Shown here one piece after another: positions 43,090 through 53,405 of a stretch of 64,000 nt of DNA. How positions within the stretch are numbered: the first letter of the stretch is position 1; every line of letters begins with the position of its first letter. Both the position numbers and the translations under genes were made by a program. Under the pieces are notes generated by a model. That model was not told the DNA's origin and ran no database searches. It was given only the letters and a program-made list of their open reading frames with translations. Location: the NCBI RefSeq assembly GCF_019093865.1, contig NZ_JABJXD010000009.1, positions 1 through 64,000 on the forward strand, in the 5' to 3' direction. This DNA is from Lentibacillus saliphilus (GTDB taxonomy: Bacteria > Bacillota > Bacilli > Bacillales > Amphibacillaceae).

Positions 43090-44550
43090 ATGAAAATGAA
43101 AAAGCTACACATTGTGTTGATACTAATGCTCGCATTTGTCCTTGGGCTTTCTGGGGCTTATGTAGGCAGTAAGCTGGCTCAGACAGATCAACCGATTGAA
43201 CAAGAAGAGGGAGCGACCAATAACCAATCGAATGCGGATCGCCCAGATACTGTACAGCCGGATAAACTGAGTAAGGTTACTCAGACGTATGCTTTGATTA
43301 AAGAACACTTTATTGAGGACGTTGAGGATCAGAAGTTAATCGAAGGCGCAATTCAAGGCATGCTTCAAGTGCTTGAAGATCCTTTTACATCTTACATGGA
43401 TGCTGAGACGATGAAGTCCTTTAATGAGCAAATTGAGTCTTCTTTTGAAGGAATCGGAGCAGAAGTAAGCTTAACGAATGGCGTCGTTACGATCGTATCA
43501 CCTATTAAGGATTCACCAGCAGAAGCTGCAGGCTTACGGCCGAATGATAAAGTGTTGAGTGTTGATGGTGAGAGTATTGCAGGACTCGACCTTAATGAAG
43601 CTGTTGAAAAGATTCGTGGAGAAAAAGGTTCGGAAGTCGTTTTAGAAATTCAACGAACAGGCATATCTGAGTCATTTGATGTAACGATTGTTAGAGATGA
43701 GATTCCAGTTGAAACCGTTTATTCGGACATGAAGACAGCTGATGGTAAAAAGACTGGTATCATTGAAATCGCTTCATTCTCGGAACATACAGCTGAGGAG
43801 TTTACGACGCACCTTAATCAGCTTGAAGAAGATGGAATGAACGGTCTCGTAATCGATGTAAGAGGCAACCCGGGCGGCATACTTGAAGTTGTTGAAGATA
43901 TTTTAGGACACTTTATCCCGAGTGATATGCCTTATATTCAAATTGAGAATCCAGATGGAACGAAGGATAAGTTTTACTCCAGTATTGAAGGTAAAAAAGA
44001 TTATCCGATTAATGTTTTGATAGATGAAGGCAGTGCCTCCGCATCTGAAATTCTCGCAGTTGCGATGAAGGAAGCGGGCTATGATGTTATCGGTAAAACG
44101 AGCTATGGTAAAGGGACTGTCCAAAAGGCAATTCCGATTGACGAGGATGGCAGTGCCATTAAGCTGACATTTTATAAGTGGTTATCGCCAAATGGCAAGT
44201 GGATTAACGAGGTTGGTGTTGAACCGACAATAGAGGTTGATCAGCCTGAGTACTATTACACGAGCCCTATAGATGTTGAAGAACCGCTACAGTATGACCA
44301 AACAGGTGAAAAGATTAAGAACATCCAATTGATGCTCGAAGGCCTTGGGTATAATCCAGGTCGGAAAGATGGCTATTTTAACCAGGAAACAGAAGCTGCA
44401 GTAAAGGCGTTTCAAGCAGATGAAAAGCTCACCAGCTCTGGGCAGGTTGATAAGGATACAGCTGGTCGTCTTGCAGAAAAAATGATTCAAAAAGTTCGAA
44501 GTGGGGATGACGACCGCCAGCTTGAAGAGGCATTAAATGTCTTATATTAA
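43090..44550 (+). CDS. ctpB: C-terminal processing peptidase CtpB (S41)
   Basis: A 486-residue exported serine protease anchored by an N-terminal segment (7-25). The order is an N-terminal helical region, a PDZ domain (about 110-200: GIGAEVSLTNGVVTIVSPIK), the protease core with VRGNPGGILEVV, DEGSASASEI (active Ser) and GKTSYGKGTVQ (catalytic Lys), and a C-terminal peptidoglycan-binding domain (NIQLMLEGLGYNPG, DGYFNQETEAAVKAFQ). In B. subtilis CtpB cleaves SpoIVFA to activate sigma-K during sporulation. An ATACGTG-CTTTT-CACGTAT repeat (42997-43015) overlaps a -10-like TATAAT upstream. GAGGTGAC precedes the ATG. Confidence 0.93.
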   Translation: MKMKKLHIVLILMLAFVLGLSGAYVGSKLAQTDQPIEQEEGATNNQSNADRPDTVQPDKLSKVTQTYALIKEHFIEDVEDQKLIEGAIQGMLQVLEDPFTSYMDAETMKSFNEQIESSFEGIGAEVSLTNGVVTIVSPIKDSPAEAAGLRPNDKVLSVDGESIAGLDLNEAVEKIRGEKGSEVVLEIQRTGISESFDVTIVRDEIPVETVYSDMKTADGKKTGIIEIASFSEHTAEEFTTHLNQLEEDGMNGLVIDVRGNPGGILEVVEDILGHFIPSDMPYIQIENPDGTKDKFYSSIEGKKDYPINVLIDEGSASASEILAVAMKEAGYDVIGKTSYGKGTVQKAIPIDEDGSAIKLTFYKWLSPNGKWINEVGVEPTIEVDQPEYYYTSPIDVEEPLQYDQTGEKIKNIQLMLEGLGYNPGRKDGYFNQETEAAVKAFQADEKLTSSGQVDKDTAGRLAEKMIQKVRSGDDDRQLEEALNVLY

Positions 44551-44594
44551 AGGTAGTATGAATGTCTTTGTTTAGCATGATTGGACTTGAGCTC

Positions 44595-44627
44595 GAGAAT
44601 TCCGCAGGCGAGGCGTGCGGAATTCTC
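44595..44627 (+). terminator. Hairpin after ctpB
   Basis: GAGAATTCCGCA (44595-44606) and TGCGGAATTCTC (44616-44627) are perfect 12-base arms. There is no U-tract, so it may be a weak terminator or a stabilising 3' hairpin. Confidence 0.45.
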
Positions 44628-44705
44628 CTTATACATATTAAGTAAATCATTTCGGTTAGTCGGACTAAAATGATGACAAGGCATTCGAGGGAGTAGGTGA
44701 ATATC

Positions 44706-45878
44706 GTGTTGGAAGAATGGGGCATTGAACTGGCTAAAGGTGTAGGCCGGTTATTTTTAAACCCGCTATTATATTGGTTCATTATATTGGTTTTTGTCGT
44801 AGGATATAAAAGGATTCGTCGTAGTCGGCGCACTTTTGGAACGAAAATTTTCGGTGTTGGCGATGAATTATCTTATACGTTGGGGACATCTTTACTTGCA
44901 GGTACTTTCATTTCAATTGTGTTCATCGGTGGAGGCGTTGTATTTTCATATCAAACGCTGTTCTTATTAAGTATTGTCTTCATCTTACTCAGTTGTACAT
45001 TTCGTTTGACACTTTTGTCTCCAAGCTATTCTGTAGGTATTGCATATTTATTGCTCTTATTCTTACCTCTTGTTATAGAACGTCAGTCTTTCTTTAAACA
45101 GTCTTTGTTTGCGGAAACGAATTTCGTAGGATTGTCGCTCTTAGTTGGCCTGTTTCTTATTGTGGAGGGTTTCTTGCTGAAACAGACGAAAAACGCCCAT
45201 ACATATCCTGATCTCTATTTAACGCGTCGTGGTAAATGGATTGGTCGTCATCATCTTAGTAAGTTGGCTGTAATTCCTTTCTTTACGCTTATACCTACAG
45301 GAACGTTAGAGCCTTTTGCTGATTATTGGCCTTACGTAGCGATAAATGGAGAAACGTATGGACTAATCTTGTTCCCATTTGTCATTGGTTTTGACCATAT
45401 CGCTAAAGGAACGCTGCCGCAAAAAGCTGCCGAACGCTTATCTCGTTCAACGATATTACATGGCTTAATCGTCTTATTCTTCGCAGTCGGTAGTATTTAT
45501 GTTGGCTGGTTAGCGACAATTGCCATTGGGGTCGCCATTCTAGGAAAAGAGCTGATCAATTATCGTTATCGCATCACTGAATCCCAAAAACGCCCGTATT
45601 TTCCTGAGCGTGATCAAGGATTGGCTGTTCTAGAGATCATCCCAGAATCACCTGCTGCACGTCTCGATATCATGGCAGGTGATACGATCAAAAAAGTAAA
45701 TGGAAAGCAAGTTGATTCCATTCAGACGTTTTATGAAGCGTTACAATATAGCGGTGCATTTTTTAAACTAGAGCTCATTGATACGAGAGGGGAAATACGC
45801 TTCGTACAAAGCGCCTTTTATGAAGGTGAGCATCATGAACTCGGAATTGTATTTGTAAAACCACCTTTTCGACATTAA
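44706..45878 (+). CDS. minJ: Division-site topology protein MinJ (PDZ membrane protein)
   Basis: A 390-residue protein with about six to eight membrane segments over residues 15-290 and a C-terminal cytoplasmic PDZ domain (about 300-385: LAVLEIIPESPAARLDIMAG, DTIKKVNGKQVDSIQTFYEA). MinJ links DivIVA at the poles with MinD and limits FtsZ assembly. The start is taken as GTG 44706, six bases after AGGTG, giving MLEEWGIELAKG; GTG 44697 would lie too close to GGGAG. Position after ctpB matches B. subtilis (yvjD). Confidence 0.88.
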   Translation: MLEEWGIELAKGVGRLFLNPLLYWFIILVFVVGYKRIRRSRRTFGTKIFGVGDELSYTLGTSLLAGTFISIVFIGGGVVFSYQTLFLLSIVFILLSCTFRLTLLSPSYSVGIAYLLLLFLPLVIERQSFFKQSLFAETNFVGLSLLVGLFLIVEGFLLKQTKNAHTYPDLYLTRRGKWIGRHHLSKLAVIPFFTLIPTGTLEPFADYWPYVAINGETYGLILFPFVIGFDHIAKGTLPQKAAERLSRSTILHGLIVLFFAVGSIYVGWLATIAIGVAILGKELINYRYRITESQKRPYFPERDQGLAVLEIIPESPAARLDIMAGDTIKKVNGKQVDSIQTFYEALQYSGAFFKLELIDTRGEIRFVQSAFYEGEHHELGIVFVKPPFRH

Positions 45879-45893
45879 AAAGAAAAATTTCTT

Positions 45894-45945
45894 AAAAAAG
45901 GGAATCAACATCGACGCGACCTGGTCGGATGTTGATCCTTTTTTG
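45894..45945 (+). terminator. Terminator after minJ
   Basis: AAAAAAGGGAATCAACATC (45894-45912) pairs with GATGTTGATCCTTTTTT (45928-45944) with a one-base bulge, and the loop can pair further. The T-run makes a strong terminator. Confidence 0.8.
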
Positions 45946-46247
45946 TTACATGTACATTCGACTTAACGCCGTTGGAAATCCTCATCAATCGGAGAGCGCA
46001 TTATGTCATTTAATTCTTACGTCAAAAAAGTCGAAAGAATATCTTATACATATTTTATGCTTCATAACACATTATAATTGATGTTAAAAGATGGGAAGGA
46101 TAGGCGCTTATAAGACCATGCATACATAAATGAAGGGGAGAGTAGATCGGAGTTATGATAAGGTTTCAAGGTTACGTTATATTTATGATCAGTATGGGTG
46201 GTCGACATGTTGACGTGGTTACAGTAAGTTTAAAACACCAAAAAAGT

Positions 46248-46275
46248 CGAATGCCTGTTCTGTTTATGATATAAT
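46248..46275 (+). promoter_or_regulatory. LexA (SOS) box and promoter of uvrBA
   Basis: CGAATGCCTGTTCT (46248-46261) matches the Bacillus LexA site CGAACRNRYGTTCG at 11 of 14 positions, with both GAA and TTC half-cores intact. A perfect TATAAT lies at 46270-46275. The box overlaps the expected -35, so LexA would block polymerase until DNA damage. The uvrBA operon is a known LexA target in B. subtilis. Confidence 0.7.
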
Positions 46276-46295
46276 CATAAATGTTACGAAATAAT

Positions 46296-46319
46296 ATCGG
46301 CTAGCGTGCCGATTTTTTG
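46296..46319 (+). terminator. Terminator-like hairpin in the uvrB leader
   Basis: ATCGGC (46296-46301) and GCCGAT (46308-46313) pair around a six-base loop, followed by TTTTTG. It lies about 15 bases after the predicted transcription start and 155 bases before uvrB, so it would act as an attenuator or end a very short RNA. Confidence 0.45.
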
Positions 46320-46473
46320 ATTGAACGGATGAGTATGTGTTACACAAAAGAATAGAAGGTTCTTTTATTCGGATGATTTAGAAATGGATTCAGCCGGACA
46401 GTTTGTCGGAAATAAGTGTAAATGGTTAAATTGTCCGTTAATGCGACATGAAATTGAGTAGGAGGCTTGCATT

Positions 46474-48456
46474 GTGGATCATACGTTTGAACTGGTGTCG
46501 CCTTACGAACCGCAAGGCGATCAGCCAAAAGCAATTAAAGAATTAGTAGATAACATTCTTGCTGGTCAACGGCACCAGACCTTGTTAGGGGCAACCGGCA
46601 CGGGAAAAACATTTACCGTTTCTAATGTCGTCAAGGAAATTAATCGACCGACGTTGGTTATTGCTCATAATAAAACGCTTGCCGGTCAGTTATACAGCGA
46701 ATTCAAAGAATTTTTTCCGAATAATGCTGTTGAATATTTTGTCAGCTATTACGATTATTATCAACCAGAGGCTTATGTACCATCGACGGATACGTTCATT
46801 GAAAAGGATGCAAGCATTAATGATGAAATTGATAAGCTTCGTCACTCTGCTACATCATCTCTGTTTGAAAGAGAGGACGTTCTGATCGTTGCAAGTGTTT
46901 CATGTATTTATGGTCTCGGTTCTCCAGAAGAATACGGAAGCCAAGTGTTGTCCCTTCGTATGGGTATGGAAAAAGATCGTGATGAACTGTTGCGCAATCT
47001 TGTTGATATACAGTATGCGAGAAATGATATTGATTTTCAGCGTGGCACATTTCGGGTTAGGGGTGACTCGGTTGAAATTATTCCTGCATCCCATGAAGAG
47101 CATTGTATGCGTATTGAATTTTTCGGCGATGAAATTGACAGAATTCGGGAAGTTGATGCATTGACAGGTGAAATTATCGGTGACCGTGAGCATGTTGCGA
47201 TTTTCCCTGCTTCTCACTTTGTGACCCGTGAAGAAAAGCTCAAAAAAGCGATTATCAATATTGAGAAAGAGCTTGAAGAACGTCTAAAGGAATTAAGGGA
47301 CGATAACAAGCTTTTAGAAGCTCAAAGGCTCGAACAACGGACAAAATATGATTTGGAAATGATGAATGAAATGGGCTTTTGCTCTGGTATTGAGAACTAT
47401 TCACGTCATTTGACTTTCCGAGAAGCGGGTGCAACGCCTTATACGCTTCTGGACTATTTTCCAGACGACTTTCTCGTTGTTATTGATGAGTCGCATGTGA
47501 CGCTCCCACAAATTCGAGGCATGTACAATGGAGACAGAGCTCGAAAGCAAGTCCTTGTTGATCATGGATTTAGACTGCCGTCAGCCTTAGACAATCGGCC
47601 ACTTAAATTTGATGAATTTGAAACAAATACGCATCAGCTTGTATACGTATCAGCGACACCTGGTCCATATGAGCTGGAACATACACCATATATGACAGAG
47701 CAAATTATTCGTCCTACCGGATTGCTTGATCCGGAAATAGAGGTTCGTCCTATTGATGGGCAAATTGATAACTTAATCGGTGAGATTAATATTCGTGCGG
47801 AAAAAAATGAACGTGTTCTCGTAACGACATTAACGAAAAAAATGTCAGAGGACTTAACCGATTATTTGAAGGAGATTGGTATTAAAGTTGCTTACCTTCA
47901 TTCGGAAATTAAGACGCTAGAACGCATCGAAATTATCCGAGATCTTCGTGTTGGAAAGTATGATGTGCTCATTGGCATCAATCTACTTCGTGAAGGACTT
48001 GATATACCTGAAGTATCTCTTGTAGCGATACTTGATGCGGATAAAGAAGGCTTCCTCAGATCGGAACGCTCTCTTATTCAAACGATGGGACGTGCCGCTC
48101 GAAATGAAAATGGCCGCGTTATTATGTACGCTGATAAAATAACCCATTCAATGCAAGTTGCAATGGATGAGACGAATCGCCGTCGAGAGAAGCAACAGGC
48201 CTATAATAAGGCACACGGAATTACGCCAAAAACAATTAAAAAAGATGTGAGAGACGTTATTCGTGCAACAATGGCAGCCGAAGAACAAGAAGGCTACACG
48301 GATAAAGCTGCCAGCTTATCAAAATTAGATAAGAAAGACAAAGCCCAAGTGATTGAACAGATGGAAAAAGAAATGAAGGAAGCTGCAAAAGCACTTGATT
48401 TTGAGAAGGCAGCTGAGCTACGCGACGTCATTTTTGAACTTAAAGCGGAAGGGTGA
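46474..48456 (+). CDS. uvrB: Excinuclease ABC subunit B
   Basis: A 660-residue DNA-damage recognition helicase. Walker A is [16 protein letters not shown] (near 40), the beta-hairpin region has [20 protein letters not shown], and the helicase motifs are [41 protein letters not shown] and MGRAARN. A C-terminal UVR domain ([20 protein letters not shown]) binds UvrC. It starts with GTG at 46474 behind AGGAGG. Seven bases separate the stop from uvrA. Confidence 0.97.
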   Translation: MDHTFELVSPYEPQGDQPKAIKELVDNILAGQRHQTLLGATGTGKTFTVSNVVKEINRPTLVIAHNKTLAGQLYSEFKEFFPNNAVEYFVSYYDYYQPEAYVPSTDTFIEKDASINDEIDKLRHSATSSLFEREDVLIVASVSCIYGLGSPEEYGSQVLSLRMGMEKDRDELLRNLVDIQYARNDIDFQRGTFRVRGDSVEIIPASHEEHCMRIEFFGDEIDRIREVDALTGEIIGDREHVAIFPASHFVTREEKLKKAIINIEKELEERLKELRDDNKLLEAQRLEQRTKYDLEMMNEMGFCSGIENYSRHLTFREAGATPYTLLDYFPDDFLVVIDESHVTLPQIRGMYNGDRARKQVLVDHGFRLPSALDNRPLKFDEFETNTHQLVYVSATPGPYELEHTPYMTEQIIRPTGLLDPEIEVRPIDGQIDNLIGEINIRAEKNERVLVTTLTKKMSEDLTDYLKEIGIKVAYLHSEIKTLERIEIIRDLRVGKYDVLIGINLLREGLDIPEVSLVAILDADKEGFLRSERSLIQTMGRAARNENGRVIMYADKITHSMQVAMDETNRRREKQQAYNKAHGITPKTIKKDVRDVIRATMAAEEQEGYTDKAASLSKLDKKDKAQVIEQMEKEMKEAAKALDFEKAAELRDVIFELKAEG

Positions 48457-48463
48457 CCTGTAC

Positions 48464-51337
48464 ATGACAAGTAAATATATTCAAATCCAAGGTGCCCGGG
48501 CACACAACTTAAAAAATATTGATGTGAAGATACCTAAGCATAAGCTTGTTGTTGTGACAGGTTTATCAGGATCTGGAAAATCGTCACTTGCGTTTGATAC
48601 GATTTATGCTGAAGGACAGCGGCGTTATGTTGAAAGTCTCTCGGCCTATGCGAGACAATTCCTTGGACAAATGGATAAGCCTGATGTTGATGCAATCGAG
48701 GGACTTGCACCTGCCATTTCGATTGATCAAAAAACGACGAGTCGTAATCCACGCTCAACTGTTGGTACGGTTACTGAGATTTACGATTATTTACGCCTTC
48801 TTTATGCGCGCATTGGTCGTCCAACATGCCCGATACATGGGATTGAAATCACATCTCAGACCGTACAGCAAATGGTTGATCGTATTATGGATTACCCTGA
48901 ACGAACAAAATTACAAATATTGGCACCTGTCGTTTCTGGCCGTAAGGGTGAGCATGAAAAGACGTTTGAAAAACTGAAGCAAGAAGGCTATGTTCGCATA
49001 CGTGTAGATGGTGAAATGCGTGAAGTGACGGAAGATATTCAGCTTGATAAAAATAAAAAACATTCGATAGAAGTTGTCGTTGATCGGATTATCGTTAAAA
49101 AAGGTGTAGAAGGCCGTTTGAGCGACTCTATTGAAACAGCCCTTCCTCTTGGAGAAGGGAAGATAATCGTTGACGTCATTGGTGAAGAAGAATTGATGTT
49201 TAATGAACATCACGCTTGTCCGGTATGTGGGTTTTCTATTGGAGAACTTGAACCGCGTCTTTTCTCTTTTAATAGCCCGTATGGTGCATGTCCAACCTGT
49301 GACGGACTCGGAACGAATCTGGAGGTTGATCTTGATTTAGTTATCCCAGATTGGAACTTGTCTCTCAATGACAATGCTATCGTACCGTGGCAACCTATTA
49401 GCTCACAATATTATCCGCAGCTTTTAAAAAGTGTATGCAATCATTATGGCATTGATATGGATATCCCTGTGAAGGATATTCCTAAAAAGCTGCTCGATAA
49501 AGTATTATACGGAAGCGGAAAGGACAAAATTCGCTTTATTTATACGAATGATTTTGGACAAACACGAGACAGTCACGTGCAATTTGAAGGTGTGTTAAAC
49601 AATTTGTCTCGGCGCTATCGTGAGACGTCTTCTGACTTTATTCGGGAAAACCTTGAAAAATATATGGCTCAAAAAAATTGCCCGACTTGTGAAGGGTATA
49701 GACTTAAAAATGAAGCACTTGCTGTTTTAATTGGTGGACAACATATTAGTCACGTAACCGATTATTCGATTATGGAAGTAAAAGCGTTTTTTGAAGGCTT
49801 AACATTAACAGAGAAGGAAACTCAAATTGCCCGTTTAATCCTAAAAGAAATATCTGCACGCTTAGAATTTTTGAACAACGTTGGGCTCGACTATTTAACA
49901 CTATCTCGTGCGGCTGGGACGCTTTCAGGTGGAGAAGCACAACGTATTCGACTGGCGACGCAGATTGGGTCAGCCTTGACAGGTGTTTTATATGTACTTG
50001 ATGAGCCATCAATCGGTTTACATCAACGGGATAACGATCGGTTAATTAACACCTTAAAGCAGATGCGTGATCTTGATAACACACTTATTGTTGTTGAACA
50101 TGATGAAGACACGATGCTTGCGGCAGATTGGCTTATTGATATCGGACCAGGTGCTGGAGAGCATGGTGGTCAAATTGTTGCTGAAGGATCACCTGCAAAG
50201 GTAATGAAGCATAAAAAATCACTGACCGGACAATATTTATCTGGACAGAAATTCATTCCACTGCCAAGTTCTCGACGAGAAGGAAACGGAAAATATATAG
50301 ACATCAATGGTGCATCAGAAAACAACTTAAAGCAGGTTGATGTCCGTATCCCAATCGGTTTGTTGAACGTCGTAACAGGTGTATCAGGCTCGGGTAAAAG
50401 TACGCTCGTAAATGAAGTGTTGTACAAAGCACTTGCCAAAAAGCTGAATAACGCGAAAATCAAGCCTGGTGCGCATCAATCAATTGACGGTATTGAGCAT
50501 ATTGAAAAGGTTATCGACATTGACCAGTCACCAATTGGGCGGACACCACGATCAAATCCGGCGACATACACGAGTGTGTTTGATGACGTTCGAGATGTCT
50601 TTGCCCAAACAAATGAAGCGAAAGTTCGTGGTTATAAAAAAGGCCGCTTCAGCTTTAACGTCAAAGGTGGACGCTGTGAAGCATGTCGTGGGGATGGCAT
50701 TATAAAAATTGAAATGCATTTTCTACCTGACGTGTACGTGCCTTGTGAAGTGTGCGAGGGGAAACGCTATAATAGAGAAACGCTTGAAGTTAAATATAAA
50801 GGTAAAAACATATCCGACGTATTGGAAATGAGAATAGAGGAAGCGTTAGACTTCTTTGCCAACATTCCTAAAATTAAACGTAAGCTCCAAACGATAGATG
50901 ATGTAGGTTTAGGCTATATCAAGCTTGGGCAGCCAGCGACAACATTATCAGGAGGAGAGGCGCAACGTGTGAAGCTAGCGAGTGAACTTCACAAACGCTC
51001 CAATGGCAAATCGTTTTATATTTTGGATGAGCCAACGACAGGGCTTCATACCGATGACATTAAACGATTAATGGATGTGCTTCAACGTATTGTAAATAAT
51101 GGTGATACCGTTCTTATCATTGAGCACAATCTCGATGTCATAAAGGTCGCTGATCACATTATTGATCTCGGACCAGAAGGAGGCGACCGTGGCGGACAAA
51201 TTATTGCCACAGGTTCTCCAGAGCATTTGGCCACCAGTGATGTATCTTATACAGGTAAATATTTGGCCCCGATACTTGACCGTGACAAAAAACGTACAGA
51301 AGAAGCTTGGAGCGAGAAAGAAAAGGCAGGCGTTTAA
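48464..51337 (+). CDS. uvrA: Excinuclease ABC subunit A
   Basis: A 957-residue damage-scanning ATPase with two ABC modules. The first has [20 protein letters not shown] and a zinc module ([18 protein letters not shown]); [16 protein letters not shown] is its signature. The second has [16 protein letters not shown], the zinc finger [20 protein letters not shown] through [10 protein letters not shown], and [19 protein letters not shown]. The true start is the ATG at 48464 ([16 protein letters not shown]) behind GGAAGGGTGAC, not the frame opening inside uvrB. A terminator follows. Confidence 0.97.
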   Translation: MTSKYIQIQGARAHNLKNIDVKIPKHKLVVVTGLSGSGKSSLAFDTIYAEGQRRYVESLSAYARQFLGQMDKPDVDAIEGLAPAISIDQKTTSRNPRSTVGTVTEIYDYLRLLYARIGRPTCPIHGIEITSQTVQQMVDRIMDYPERTKLQILAPVVSGRKGEHEKTFEKLKQEGYVRIRVDGEMREVTEDIQLDKNKKHSIEVVVDRIIVKKGVEGRLSDSIETALPLGEGKIIVDVIGEEELMFNEHHACPVCGFSIGELEPRLFSFNSPYGACPTCDGLGTNLEVDLDLVIPDWNLSLNDNAIVPWQPISSQYYPQLLKSVCNHYGIDMDIPVKDIPKKLLDKVLYGSGKDKIRFIYTNDFGQTRDSHVQFEGVLNNLSRRYRETSSDFIRENLEKYMAQKNCPTCEGYRLKNEALAVLIGGQHISHVTDYSIMEVKAFFEGLTLTEKETQIARLILKEISARLEFLNNVGLDYLTLSRAAGTLSGGEAQRIRLATQIGSALTGVLYVLDEPSIGLHQRDNDRLINTLKQMRDLDNTLIVVEHDEDTMLAADWLIDIGPGAGEHGGQIVAEGSPAKVMKHKKSLTGQYLSGQKFIPLPSSRREGNGKYIDINGASENNLKQVDVRIPIGLLNVVTGVSGSGKSTLVNEVLYKALAKKLNNAKIKPGAHQSIDGIEHIEKVIDIDQSPIGRTPRSNPATYTSVFDDVRDVFAQTNEAKVRGYKKGRFSFNVKGGRCEACRGDGIIKIEMHFLPDVYVPCEVCEGKRYNRETLEVKYKGKNISDVLEMRIEEALDFFANIPKIKRKLQTIDDVGLGYIKLGQPATTLSGGEAQRVKLASELHKRSNGKSFYILDEPTTGLHTDDIKRLMDVLQRIVNNGDTVLIIEHNLDVIKVADHIIDLGPEGGDRGGQIIATGSPEHLATSDVSYTGKYLAPILDRDKKRTEEAWSEKEKAGV

Positions 51338-51355
51338 TAAAACGACGACTGATTA

Positions 51356-51400
51356 GGGCTATTCCTCGATTAATATGGAATAGCTCATTTTCATTTTTTG
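51356..51400 (+). terminator. Terminator of uvrBA
   Basis: GGGCTATTCC (51356-51365) pairs with GGAATAGCTC (51377-51386) with one wobble pair, then ATTTTCATTTTTTG. Confidence 0.65.
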
Positions 51401-51494
51401 AGAGTTTTATCGATTATGTGTTAAGTTCAATACTTAATTTTTGACGCATTCCAGTCATTTCGGTAATGTAAAGGAGAACTAGGAGGGAAACGAA

Positions 51495-51848
51495 ATGGAA
51501 CCAATTCAGATTGAACGTGTTCAAGAAAAATTAGATTCATTTGTAAACAGAGATGTGTATATTCATATAGAAACGACAAATGGTGCTTATGCCAGTCATT
51601 TTGATAAGAGTTCCTACAATGTAGGGGCTTATGTGCGTAATGCATCGATTGCTTTTAACCAAGCTAAAATTGTCGGAGATGGTCATTCATACAGAGTTGG
51701 ATTGAAAATGGATAAAGGTTGGATTTACGCTGAAGGCTTAACAGATTGGACGATGCATAATGGCAATCAATTGCTCATGGCAGGTCATGATCGTGAAGGC
51801 CGTTTAATGGTCGCATTACAAATTAGTGAAACCCCTTTTGACTATTAA
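51495..51848 (+). CDS. yojF: DUF1806-family protein YojF
   Basis: A 117-residue soluble protein matching the YojF/DUF1806 family (IQIERVQEKLDSFVNRDVYI, NASIAFNQAKIVGDG, KGWIYAEGLTDWT). It regularly sits directly upstream of bshB2, as here, and is thought to assist or link to bacillithiol metabolism; its biochemical role is unknown to me. AGGAGGGAAACGAA precedes the ATG. It probably forms an operon with bshB2, 74 bases downstream. Confidence 0.82.
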   Translation: MEPIQIERVQEKLDSFVNRDVYIHIETTNGAYASHFDKSSYNVGAYVRNASIAFNQAKIVGDGHSYRVGLKMDKGWIYAEGLTDWTMHNGNQLLMAGHDREGRLMVALQISETPFDY

Positions 51849-51922
51849 TCATACAAGCTTATACTAAACAATAAATACAGATGTTTGCTTTAAAGCGATA
51901 TAAAGAGAGAAAGGTGACTTTT

Positions 51923-52597
51923 ATGGAATCACATGTCGTTGTTATATTTCCTCATCCAGACGATGAGTCATTTGGAACAGCAGGAACGATCGCAAAATTT
52001 CGTGAAGAAGGTGTTCCTGTAACCTATTTATGTGGAACGCTTGGGGAAATGGGCCGTAATATGGGTAAGCCAACTTTTGCGAACAGAGAAACATTGCCGC
52101 AAATTCGTAAACAAGAGTTAATCGATGCATGTAACGTACTCGATATCGACTTGCATATGCTTGGCTATCGCGATAAAACGATGGAATACGAAGACCGTCA
52201 AGAAGTGGCCCAACACATTAAACAATATATCGAGGATATCAAGCCTAGCCTTGTCATAACCCATTATCCAGGCTATGCTGTCCATCCAGATCATAATGCG
52301 ATGGGAGCAGCTGCGATTGAAGCAATTCGGATGATTGATGAAGCAGAGCGTCCGACAGTTTGGACACATGCAATTGCAAATAATAGAGTAGATGTACTCG
52401 GAGAACCAGACGTAACCTTTGACGTACTCCCATGGTTTGATAAAAAAATGGAAGCCGTTCTTGCCCATGCATCTCAAGCTGGGGGTATGCTGGAGAGATT
52501 TAAAAGTTATGAAGGTCCTTCTGCCGATGAGAAAAAAGCCGCGCAGAAACGTCTAGGCCGAGAGCAATATTACATTTGGGACTTTAACAAAGCTTGA
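51923..52597 (+). CDS. bshB2: Bacillithiol biosynthesis deacetylase BshB2
   Basis: A 224-residue zinc deacetylase of the LmbE/PIG-L family that removes acetyl from GlcNAc-malate (and can act as a bacillithiol-conjugate amidase). The zinc motif HPDDESFG (near 10-17) and the second histidine motif HYPGYAVHPDHNAMG (near 115-130) are clear. It matches YojG of B. subtilis. The ATG at 51923 lies behind AAAGGTGAC; the frame open from 51881 lacks a ribosome site. Bacillithiol is the major low-molecular-weight thiol of Bacillaceae, which supports the taxonomic reading. Confidence 0.9.
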   Translation: MESHVVVIFPHPDDESFGTAGTIAKFREEGVPVTYLCGTLGEMGRNMGKPTFANRETLPQIRKQELIDACNVLDIDLHMLGYRDKTMEYEDRQEVAQHIKQYIEDIKPSLVITHYPGYAVHPDHNAMGAAAIEAIRMIDEAERPTVWTHAIANNRVDVLGEPDVTFDVLPWFDKKMEAVLAHASQAGGMLERFKSYEGPSADEKKAAQKRLGREQYYIWDFNKA

Positions 52598-52665
52598 TCA
52601 GCGGATAAAGCGTATTGGAAAAATTTACACAGGTTTAAAACAACGAATTTAAAAGGAGTGGGAGT

Positions 52666-52863
52666 ATGACGAAACGATTGTATCGCTCAGAGTCAAAGCG
52701 CATGATCGCAGGCATATGTGGTGGCCTTGAAGATTATTTTAAAATCGATGCGACTTTAATTAGGCTCATTTTCGTAGCAGGTATGCTGTTTAGTGCATTT
52801 ACCTTGTTTTTTGTATACTTAGTCGCCATCTTAGTCATACCGAATGAGTCGGAGGTGCAGTGA
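52666..52863 (+). CDS. yvlC: PspC-domain protein YvlC
   Basis: A 65-residue protein consisting of one PspC domain: RLYRSESKRMIAGICGGLED then YFKIDATLIRLIF, followed by a membrane segment (about 37-58). PspC proteins belong to the envelope-stress (phage shock) response. AAAGGAGTGGG precedes the ATG. The stop overlaps the next start as TGATG, so the pair is coupled, as in the yvlABCD operon of B. subtilis; yvlA and yvlB are not present here. Confidence 0.88.
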   Translation: MTKRLYRSESKRMIAGICGGLEDYFKIDATLIRLIFVAGMLFSAFTLFFVYLVAILVIPNESEVQ

Positions 52864-53216
52864 TGTTCCTAAAATGGGTGATTTCCATTTTACTGAATGC
52901 TGTAGCGCTCGTTGTTGCCGCGCAGCTATTGGACGGGTTTATCATTGAAAGCTTTGGATGGGCCATCCTTGCAAGCGTCGTGTTAGGGTTATTTAATACG
53001 ATCGTAAAGCCGATTCTCATCATGTTTACTTTGCCGATTACATTTATTAGTCTCGGGCTTTTTCTATTCGTCATTAATGCGACAACGCTTTGGTTTACGC
53101 AAATGGTCATAAAGGAAGAATTCGTCATTGATCATTTTGGCACAGCTGTATTGGCAGCCGTCATTATTTCTGTGTTGAATTTAATACTTAACAAGCTCGT
53201 AAAAGATGCTAAGTAA
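52863..53216 (+). CDS. yvlD: Phage-holin-family IV membrane protein YvlD
   Basis: A 117-residue protein with four hydrophobic segments and the family pattern ASVVLGLFNTIVKPILIMFT and LPITFISLGLFLFVINATTL. YvlD homologues form a small membrane partner of the PspC-type stress proteins; the name holin reflects topology, not proven lysis. It starts at ATG 52863, overlapping the yvlC stop by one base, with GGAGGTG five bases upstream. Confidence 0.85.
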   Translation: MFLKWVISILLNAVALVVAAQLLDGFIIESFGWAILASVVLGLFNTIVKPILIMFTLPITFISLGLFLFVINATTLWFTQMVIKEEFVIDHFGTAVLAAVIISVLNLILNKLVKDAK

Positions 53217-53234
53217 TAAACAGCAATACTTGTA

Positions 53235-53274
53235 ATTCGCAAGCTTACACGGCTTGCGGATTCTTATTTTTTTT
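53235..53274 (+). terminator. Terminator after yvlCD
   Basis: AATTCGCAAGC (53235-53245) pairs with GCTTGCGGATT (53252-53262) with one wobble pair, followed by CTTATTTTTTTT. Confidence 0.75.
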
Positions 53275-53405
53275 ATCTGTTCAATCGTTCCCACGATGTT
53301 TTTATGCTACAATAAATGTGATTGTGATTGACCTCAAGACCTCGTTGTTGTTCGTTCTAGATGGCGTTCGACAGCTGACAAAACTCATATATTGGGAGGC
53401 TCATG

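Larger units (their letters stand above)
45946..46473 (+). other. uvrB upstream region: SOS promoter and hairpin-rich leader
   Basis: No convincing gene. The csbA gene found here in B. subtilis is absent; a 39-codon ORF from 46154 has a GGAG-like site but no resemblance to CsbA. The right half holds the LexA box, a TATAAT, a terminator-like hairpin and two further inverted repeats: AAAAGAA (46346-46352) with TTCTTTT (46360-46366), and CGGACA (46395-46400) with TGTCCG (46432-46437). Confidence 0.5.

Noticed and set aside
46154-46273. 39-codon ORF upstream of uvrB as a csbA remnant
   Set aside because: No similarity to CsbA and it overlaps the LexA box and promoter.
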